64,000 nt of DNA from Dysgonomonadaceae bacterium zrk40. Lineage in GTDB: Bacteria; Bacteroidota; Bacteroidia; Bacteroidales; Dysgonomonadaceae. Position numbers and translations under genes: made by a program. Position 1 is the stretch's first letter. Each line of letters begins with the position of its first letter. The DNA lies in NCBI GenBank assembly GCA_016916535.1, contig CP070276.1, forward strand, positions 2,914,001-2,978,000, written 5' to 3'. The notes beneath the pieces were generated by a model. The model saw nothing but the letters and a program-made list of their open reading frames with translations, searched no databases and had not been told where the DNA came from. Positions 56,519 through 64,000 of the stretch are shown one piece after another.

Positions 56519-56592
56519 TGGCTTCTGATCTGAACCCATTCGTGCTACTGAACAGTTGAGTCAGGAATAGTACGAAGCGTAAACCAAAAAGA

Positions 56593-58182
56593 ATGAGAAA
56601 ATCGATATTTGTTGTACTGATTCTTTTATTTCAGACGACACTCTACGGTCAGCATACCCTTTACAAGGGAAAGGTGATTGATGCGGTCTACCGCACACCG
56701 GTACCCTATGCCTCTGTTTTTGTTGAATACACCCAGTTTGGTGCGGTCACCGACAATGTGGGTGAGTTCTCATTCCGGGTACCCGATTCACTCCGCCACC
56801 ACCGTATTGTAGGCGTAGGGGACGGATATCCCATTGCCTACTTCTCTTCCAATGTGGATGAACCTGCAGCCATGATCATCGCGTTGCAACCAAGTGGTGC
56901 AGCCAACGGTGCTGTATCACCATTGGGCGGAAACCCGGGGGAACAGGGCGCTTTTGGTTCTTTACTCAACAAGGCGTTGCAGATGGTGCTGAACGACTGG
57001 ATACCGCTCGGTGATCCTGAGACCAACAAGTTCGATTTCGGACGTATCCAGACCTTTCCCACCTACAACCCCATAGAGGGTGTGCGTCTCAGAGCAGGTG
57101 TTGCCTCCAACTCCCGACTCAGTCCCCATCTCTTCCTGAAAGGATACCTGGCCTACGGTTTTGGGGATGAGCAATTCAAGTACCGTGGTGAGGCCACCTG
57201 GTCGTTCGACAGAAAAGCCTACCACGAGGAGGAGTTCCCCAAGAACAACCTCAGCCTGGTATACGAAAATGATCTCTACTCACCCGGTGAGATGCACCCC
57301 CGTTCACCGAACAACCTTCTGCTCATCACCTACCGCCGTTCGGAGAATCAGGCCACCTACCGCAACTTTGCGGAGCTCAACTACGAGAGAGAGTACAAGA
57401 ATGGTTTTGCCCAGACGGCTTGGGTGAGAAGGACAAGGATGGTGCCGCAGGGTAGCTTACAATTCGAAAACCGGATTGACAATTCGTTTATTCAGGACGA
57501 TGCGTTATTAACCTCCGAGTTGGGCGTGCAGCTGCGTTTTACTGTGCGTGAAGCATACCGTCAGCAAAAACGCAAACGACGTCCCATCGAGATGACCAGT
57601 CCCGTTTTCTTCTTCTCCCACACAGTGGGGCAGTATGAATCCATGGGTGAGGAGAAACCCTATCATCGCTCGGAGTTCTCTGCACAAAAAAGGTTCCTGC
57701 TGGGAACAGCCGGTCGCCTCGATGCCGTGGGAGAGGTGACGAAGATATGGAACGGGGTGCCCTTCCCATTGTTGGTCTATCCCAACCAGCGACAGCGCCA
57801 CCACATAGAGAACAACGCATTCTTCCTCAACCGTGCCCTCGAGTTCATGGCCGATGAACAGGTCACCCTTCGTACCACCTTTGTGGGTGAGAATCTGTTG
57901 CTCGCAAGAGTACCCTTCCTCGACAGGCTGGGACTCCGTGAGTTGCTCTCGCTAAGAGCTTCCTACGGACGGCTGAGCGACAAAAATGACCCTGAACGTA
58001 CACAGGAACTATACAGGTTTCCCGCAATATCGCATCGTTATGGTTCCGTCCCATACATGGAGGGAACCATCGGCATCACCAATATTCTGGGACTGTTGCG
58101 TGTGGAGTATGTGCACCGCTTTACCTACCGTGATCACCCTGAAGCACTGCTTGGCAAGGTGAGGGTAGATGTAACCCTGTAA
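56593..58182 (+). CDS. DUF5686-like outer-membrane protein with carboxypeptidase-regulatory-like domain
   Basis: The 529-residue protein has a signal peptide (MRKSIFVVLILLFQTTLYG). A CarboxypepD_reg-like beta-sandwich follows (about 22-95: YKGKVIDAVYRTPVPYASVFVEYTQFGAVTDNVGEFSF). The remainder (about 130-529) is beta-strand-rich and fits the DUF5686 C-terminal barrel: FPTYNPIEGVRLRAGVASN, GYLAYGFGDEQFKYRGEATWSF. The family is probably an outer-membrane barrel of unknown transport role. It is shorter than typical DUF5686 proteins (about 800). Its stop overlaps the ATG of the next gene (TAATG). Confidence 0.8.
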   Translation: MRKSIFVVLILLFQTTLYGQHTLYKGKVIDAVYRTPVPYASVFVEYTQFGAVTDNVGEFSFRVPDSLRHHRIVGVGDGYPIAYFSSNVDEPAAMIIALQPSGAANGAVSPLGGNPGEQGAFGSLLNKALQMVLNDWIPLGDPETNKFDFGRIQTFPTYNPIEGVRLRAGVASNSRLSPHLFLKGYLAYGFGDEQFKYRGEATWSFDRKAYHEEEFPKNNLSLVYENDLYSPGEMHPRSPNNLLLITYRRSENQATYRNFAELNYEREYKNGFAQTAWVRRTRMVPQGSLQFENRIDNSFIQDDALLTSELGVQLRFTVREAYRQQKRKRRPIEMTSPVFFFSHTVGQYESMGEEKPYHRSEFSAQKRFLLGTAGRLDAVGEVTKIWNGVPFPLLVYPNQRQRHHIENNAFFLNRALEFMADEQVTLRTTFVGENLLLARVPFLDRLGLRELLSLRASYGRLSDKNDPERTQELYRFPAISHRYGSVPYMEGTIGITNILGLLRVEYVHRFTYRDHPEALLGKVRVDVTL

Positions 58183-60347
58183 TGCAGTATCAAACTAATC
58201 ATTTGCAGACACGCATGAGTATCCGGGTCAACAACATCAGAAGAAATGTTGGTTCCATCTGGAGCAACCTGTTCTGGAAGAACCCGCCCCATCTCTGGGC
58301 GCTGAAAGTTTCTCTTTCCATTGCCTTCCTGCTGCTCCCGGCAGAGTTGCTTCTGCACAACTCCTTTGTAGGCACCACGCTCGCCCTGGGTGTCGTGGCC
58401 ATGGCCCTGGGCGAGACCGACGTCCACCCACGGGGCAGGATGAAGTCGGCTGGCATCGCACTGCTGCTCTTCCTGCTCACCAGTGTCATCACAGAGTTCA
58501 CCCTCCCTTATCCTGCACTCTTTACCATCGTGCTGGGCATCATGGCGTTTGTCCTGGTGCTGGTCGGTGGCATCGACTCCCGTTTACAAGGAGTCACTTT
58601 CGGAGCCTTGCTGATCCTTGTCTACACCATGCTGGGTGCTGGCAACAGCGACAGTTGGTTTCACCAGCCGCTGCTTCTCACCGCCGGGGCACTCTGCTAT
58701 TCGGTGGTCTCAATCCTGTTGCTCTATCATCGTCCCTACCGGTTGTTGAACGATCATCTCTCCTACGGCTTCCGCTACCTGGCGGAGTATATCGAACTGA
58801 AAGCAAGTCTCTTCCCCAGCAACCCCACGATGCAGCGTTCCATCCGCACCCAGCTGGCACAAAAGAACACCCGTCTGGCACAGCAGATTGAGGTTTGTAA
58901 GAATGATCTTTACAGCTATTCTGAAGAGAGCAGCCCCGAAACACAACCGCTGTTGAGCGATTATTACAGGAAGTGGTTCCTGCTGCAGGAGATGCAGGAG
59001 CGGGCCATCTCCAGCCACGAGCAGTATGACCTGCTGTCGGAGCAGGTGAAGAACAACGAGCTGATTGAGGGCTTCGGACAGTTGATGCGGGAACTGGCAA
59101 AAGCGATTGCTCAATATGCGGAATCAATAATTAGTGGGGAAGCATACCGCCATCCGCTGTCGTTGCGGTGGACCGTCACGGCCATGCAGCGGATGCTGGA
59201 GGATGACAAGGATGAATCGCATTATCTGACACTCTCCCTGCTGATGCGTAACCTTACCGGACTGGAAAAGAGCCTACGGGAGGATCCGGGGACGGTTTCC
59301 CCAACCGATCTTTCCGCTTTCTACAACCGCAAACCTGAGAGAAAAGGGCTGCGGGAGCTCTTCACACCCACCCACCCGCGCTTTCGGTTTGCCGTACGGC
59401 TCACCCTCGGGTGGCTGCTGGGCTATGGGATGATGCAATTGCTCCACTTCGAGAAAGGAGCCTGGATCCTGCTCACCTCACTGATCGTTTTTCAACAGAC
59501 CTACAGTGCCACCCGCATGCGTCTTTTCCACCGTGTGCTGGGCACACTCCTGGGTGTCATCCTCGGGGTAACCCTGGCACAGCTGTTGCCCACCCAGGCA
59601 GGGCATATATTGCTGTTGCTTGGGTCCATCTATACTTTTTTCTACTGGCTTAGGAACAACTATACCATCGCCGCCATTTTCATTACCACCTTCGTCCTGG
59701 CGGTCTTCAACCTACTCACCAGCCAAGGGGTGGAGGTGATGCTGCCCCGAATCATAGACACCCTCATTGGCGGAGCAATTGCCTACCTGGTAGTTCGTTT
59801 CGTTTGGCCCGACTGGCAGTACAAACAACTTCCAACATTGCTGCATACGGCGGTGGTGAAGAACAAACGCTATTTTGAAAGCATCTATGACGGCTCTGTC
59901 AGCGAAGAGGAGTATCAGCACAACCGGCGTACCGCCTACAATGCCGACAACGCGCTCACCTCCGCCTGGAAAGGTATGCGCCTGGAACCAAAGCATACCC
60001 GCCTGTACCAGGAACGGGCATTCAACCTGACCAACCTGAACCATGCATTGCTCTCCTACATCTCCGCTTTCGGGGTACACAAGCATACCGAAGATCTCAC
60101 AGCGCAAGAACGATCATTCTGTCACAATGTGAGCCGGGTACTGCATCACGCCTCGGACCTGCTGACAGGCAATGTAGACCAAACGGAGATGGAAGCACTG
60201 CTTCAGGAAGCCAACTGCTGGGAAGAACGCATCGAGGAGCTGCAGCAGGACAAGGCCAACCGCAGGGCAGGGTTAATCTACAACATCGCCCATGTCTCCC
60301 GTGAGCTGATGATCGAGACAAAATCAATCGTGAAAGAGGAGAAGTGA
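58182..60347 (+). CDS. FUSC/YccS-like inner-membrane protein
   Basis: The 721-residue protein has two hydrophobic blocks of about five to six helices (about 40-185 and 405-530), each followed by a cytoplasmic helical domain. This is the duplicated layout of YccS/YhfK and FUSC (fusaric acid resistance) proteins. Landmarks are VSLSIAFLLLPAELLLHNSFVG in the first block and RLTLGWLLGYGMMQLLHFEKGAWILLTSLIVFQQTYSATRMR in the second. The family is related to aromatic acid efflux permeases; no substrate is known for this type. Start at 58182 overlaps the previous stop; ATG 58215 is an alternative. Confidence 0.85.
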   Translation: MQYQTNHLQTRMSIRVNNIRRNVGSIWSNLFWKNPPHLWALKVSLSIAFLLLPAELLLHNSFVGTTLALGVVAMALGETDVHPRGRMKSAGIALLLFLLTSVITEFTLPYPALFTIVLGIMAFVLVLVGGIDSRLQGVTFGALLILVYTMLGAGNSDSWFHQPLLLTAGALCYSVVSILLLYHRPYRLLNDHLSYGFRYLAEYIELKASLFPSNPTMQRSIRTQLAQKNTRLAQQIEVCKNDLYSYSEESSPETQPLLSDYYRKWFLLQEMQERAISSHEQYDLLSEQVKNNELIEGFGQLMRELAKAIAQYAESIISGEAYRHPLSLRWTVTAMQRMLEDDKDESHYLTLSLLMRNLTGLEKSLREDPGTVSPTDLSAFYNRKPERKGLRELFTPTHPRFRFAVRLTLGWLLGYGMMQLLHFEKGAWILLTSLIVFQQTYSATRMRLFHRVLGTLLGVILGVTLAQLLPTQAGHILLLLGSIYTFFYWLRNNYTIAAIFITTFVLAVFNLLTSQGVEVMLPRIIDTLIGGAIAYLVVRFVWPDWQYKQLPTLLHTAVVKNKRYFESIYDGSVSEEEYQHNRRTAYNADNALTSAWKGMRLEPKHTRLYQERAFNLTNLNHALLSYISAFGVHKHTEDLTAQERSFCHNVSRVLHHASDLLTGNVDQTEMEALLQEANCWEERIEELQQDKANRRAGLIYNIAHVSRELMIETKSIVKEEK

Positions 60348-60404
60348 AACATTGGATGATTTGAATAGACAACCGCACGCGCGCCTTTCAGCGGCTGAGG
60401 TTTT

Positions 60405-60441
60405 AAAAGCGTTTCGTTGTTTCAGGGCGAAACGTTTTTTT
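60405..60441 (+). terminator. Terminator of the FUSC/YccS-like gene
   Basis: The stem GCGTTTCG/CGAAACG(T) with a loop of about 11 bases is followed by seven T. The tsaD promoter box starts just downstream. Confidence 0.75.
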
Positions 60442-60445
60442 GTGT

Positions 60446-60453
60446 TATCTTTG
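60446..60453 (+). promoter_or_regulatory. -7 element of tsaD
   Basis: TATCTTTG is a perfect -7 match, 23 bases before the tsaD start codon. It directly follows the upstream terminator. Confidence 0.65.
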
Positions 60454-60476
60454 TATCTTCTTATGAACATTTGCAG

Positions 60477-61493
60477 ATGGTAACGATATTAGGCATAGAA
60501 TCTTCCTGCGACGACACCTCAGCAGCGGTGATACGCGATGGGGTGATCTGCTCGAACGTGATTGCCGGACAGGCCGTGCACGAGCGCTATGGAGGCGTGG
60601 TGCCCGAGTTGGCATCGCGTGCACACCAGCAGCACATCATCCCGGTGGTGCACGACGCCTTGCAGCAGGCGGGAATTGCCAAAGAAGAGGTGACGGCTGT
60701 GGCATTTACCCGCGGACCTGGATTGCTAGGTTCACTGCTTGTGGGTACCTCTTTCGCAAAAGGGTTCTCCTCCGCACTTGATATTCCGATGATTGAGGTG
60801 AACCACCTGCAGGCACACGTGTTGGCACACTTCATCAAGGAGGATGAAAACGATGCCGACCAGCCCTCCTTCCCATTCCTCTGTCTGCTCGTCTCGGGTG
60901 GCAACTCGCAGATCATCCTTGTGAAGTCGCACAGCCAGATGGAGATCATTGGACAGACCATCGACGATGCCGCCGGTGAGGCGTTCGACAAGTGCGCCAA
61001 GGTGATGGGACTAGGCTACCCCGGGGGGCCGGTGGTCGATCGCCTGGCGAAGGAGGGCAATCCGAAACGGTTCACCTTCAGCAAGCCCAACATTGCCGGC
61101 TACGACTACAGCTTCAGTGGACTGAAAACCTCATTCCTCTATTTCCTGCGGGATGAGCTGAAGATGAACCCCGATTTCATCGAACAAAACAAGAACGACC
61201 TTTGCGCCTCATTGCAGCAGACCATCATCGACATCCTGATGAACAAGGTCTACCATGCCGCGAAAGATCTACACATCAAAGAGGTGGCAGTGGCAGGTGG
61301 TGTCTCGGCCAACTCGGGACTGAGAAGTGCCTTTGAAGCATACAGCAGGCGTTACGGCTGGAAGATTCATATTCCCAAATTTGCCTTTACCACCGACAAT
61401 GCCGCCATGGTCGCCATCACGGGTTACTACAAGTATCTCCGCGGTGAGTTCTGCGGACCGGAGGTGTCACCCTACGCGAGAGTCTCCATTTGA
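60477..61493 (+). CDS. tsaD: tRNA N6-adenosine threonylcarbamoyltransferase TsaD
   Basis: The protein is 338 residues from ATG 60477; an upstream in-frame start at 60417 would read through the terminator and promoter. TsaD is an ASKHA-fold protein that transfers the threonylcarbamoyl group onto A37 of tRNAs reading ANN codons, together with TsaB and TsaE. It shows ILGIESSCDDTSAAVI, the metal-binding HLQAH motif (in EVNHLQAHVLAH), GDAAGEAFDKCAK-type DDAAGEAFDKCAKV and the C-terminal VAVAGGVSANSGLR. The t6A made here is the substrate of MtaB (39906-41219). Length is standard. Confidence 0.97.
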   Translation: MVTILGIESSCDDTSAAVIRDGVICSNVIAGQAVHERYGGVVPELASRAHQQHIIPVVHDALQQAGIAKEEVTAVAFTRGPGLLGSLLVGTSFAKGFSSALDIPMIEVNHLQAHVLAHFIKEDENDADQPSFPFLCLLVSGGNSQIILVKSHSQMEIIGQTIDDAAGEAFDKCAKVMGLGYPGGPVVDRLAKEGNPKRFTFSKPNIAGYDYSFSGLKTSFLYFLRDELKMNPDFIEQNKNDLCASLQQTIIDILMNKVYHAAKDLHIKEVAVAGGVSANSGLRSAFEAYSRRYGWKIHIPKFAFTTDNAAMVAITGYYKYLRGEFCGPEVSPYARVSI

Positions 61494-61523
61494 TATCAGC
61501 AAACAAACAATTATCCAGATAGT

Positions 61524-63221
<1,698 letters not shown>

Positions 63222-63264
63222 AACGCCTGAACGGCTCTTACGAGCCATAAACAGAAGATAAAGC

Positions 63265-64000
63265 ATGGATGAGAACGATATCGATATCACTGACCTGATT
63301 GAGAGGTACGAGCAGATGCGCGCACTCGGCAGGAAAATCTACCTCGATGCCGATGAGTTCGCCATCCTGGCGGAGTATTACAACGCTGAGGGTGACAATG
63401 ACGAGGCAGAGCAGCTGATCCGGGAAGGACTGTCGATACACCCCGGAAATCCCGTGCTCATGCTGCTGCGAGCCAAGGCACTGGTCTTCGCGGAGCTTTA
63501 TGAAGAGGCGCTCGACTACCTGCGGTTGATTTCAGATGAGGGTGGAGTAGAATATGCCCTGCTCCGCATCGAATCACTGATGCATCTGGAACGGTTCGAC
63601 GAAGCGGATGAGCAGATAATGGATACGCTGGGCGAGGAATTGATGGCCGAAGAGCATAACTACTTCATCACCGAGTTGGCATACCTGTACAACGATGTGG
63701 ATTTGTACAGCTTTGCAATTTACTTCCTGGAAGAAAGCCTAAAGTTCGATGATTCCAATGTCGATGCCATCGTTGAACTGGCATACGCCTACGAGATGAC
63801 AGGTGAACTGGAAAATGCCATCTTGCAGACCAACCACCTGCTTGACATTGATCCCTACTCCTACGACGCATGGTCCAATATCGGCAAGCTCTACTCCATG
63901 AACGGCCAGTACGACAAGGCGATCGATGCGTTCGACTTTGCCCTCACCATCGTTGAAGATGACCTGCCGGTGATGAAGATGAAAGCACTGTCGCTCTACC
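63265..64000 (+). CDS. TPR repeat protein, N-terminal part (runs off window)
   Basis: The frame is open from ATG 63265 to the window end (245 codons visible). There is no signal peptide; the protein is acidic and made of tetratricopeptide repeats of about 34 residues: ALGRKIYLDADEFAILAEYYNAEGDNDEAEQLIREGLSIHP, then LYNDVDLYSFAIYFLEESLKFD and AYAYEMTGELENAILQTNHLLDIDP. It is a likely cytoplasmic scaffold of unknown partner. It starts 43 bases after glnS and may be co-transcribed. Confidence 0.85.
   Translation, partial: MDENDIDITDLIERYEQMRALGRKIYLDADEFAILAEYYNAEGDNDEAEQLIREGLSIHPGNPVLMLLRAKALVFAELYEEALDYLRLISDEGGVEYALLRIESLMHLERFDEADEQIMDTLGEELMAEEHNYFITELAYLYNDVDLYSFAIYFLEESLKFDDSNVDAIVELAYAYEMTGELENAILQTNHLLDIDPYSYDAWSNIGKLYSMNGQYDKAIDAFDFALTIVEDDLPVMKMKALSLY

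Noticed and set aside
56962-57225. Minus-strand open frames under the DUF5686-like and ettA genes
   Set aside because: They are shadows of the long plus-strand genes, without ribosome sites or recognisable domains.

Overview
The window reads as a stretch of conserved chromosome from a member of the phylum Bacteroidota, most likely order Bacteroidales. A Dysgonomonadaceae-type genus is my guess and is not proven. Signs pointing there: many genes are preceded by the Bacteroidota -7 promoter element TAnnTTTG; Shine-Dalgarno sites are mostly weak; SecD and SecF are fused; the ATP synthase genes run beta, epsilon, small membrane protein, a, c, b, delta, alpha, gamma; and several families are typical of the group (DUF4924-like, DUF3256-like, DUF5686-like, M56 proteases with SusC-plug-like tails, GH29 and GH43 lipoproteins). 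I see no phage, plasmid, complete insertion sequence, CRISPR array or rRNA. Two tRNAs are present (Thr-CGU, Arg-CCG).

Layout. 1-2.9 kb: end-truncated tricorn-like protease and a YqhD-type alcohol dehydrogenase. 3.2-8.3 kb: lemA, a DUF2207 gene broken by one in-frame TAA, a GNAT acetyltransferase and a full-length ovoA (ovothiol synthesis). 8.3-12.1 kb: lipid kinase, then HAD phosphatase, Na+/solute symporter and engB. 12.1-19.3 kb: the complete F-type ATP synthase operon on the minus strand. 19.4-24.9 kb: tRNA-Thr, secDF, M3 peptidase. 25.1-28.4 kb: SPFH protein with a 53-residue Arc-like partner, then a BlaI/M56 sensor pair with operator-like dyads. 28.5-35.4 kb: metallo-beta-lactamase-fold hydrolase, DUF4924, rfbD, prfC, MscS, TPR protein, zinc metallopeptidase, tRNA-Arg. 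35.4-43.9 kb: DUF3256, alpha-L-fucosidase, alanine-rich lipoprotein, acyl-CoA synthetase, mtaB, lipid A-type acyltransferase, glycosyltransferase, beta-barrel protein. 44-49.6 kb: ferredoxin, gap, an Mla-type lipid transporter (permease, ATPase, MCE protein), YeaQ-like protein, DUF190 plus fluoride channel. 49.6-64 kb: DUF438/hemerythrin/PAS protein, GH43, AbgT transporter, MscS, ettA, DUF5686-like protein, FUSC/YccS-like protein, tsaD, glnS and an end-truncated TPR protein.

Functionally the region is energy metabolism (ATP synthase, gap, ferredoxin), envelope biogenesis (secDF, mla, acyltransferase, glycosyltransferase, rfbD) and translation (engB, prfC, ettA, tsaD, mtaB, glnS, two tRNAs). 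TsaD and MtaB act successively on tRNA A37 (t6A, then ms2t6A). Nothing here looks like a wholly new system. The most interesting items are the single-codon break in the DUF2207 gene, OvoA in a probable anaerobe, the M56 sensor with two SusC-plug-like modules, the SPFH/Arc-like pair, and two long intergenic palindromes built from short C-rich repeats.
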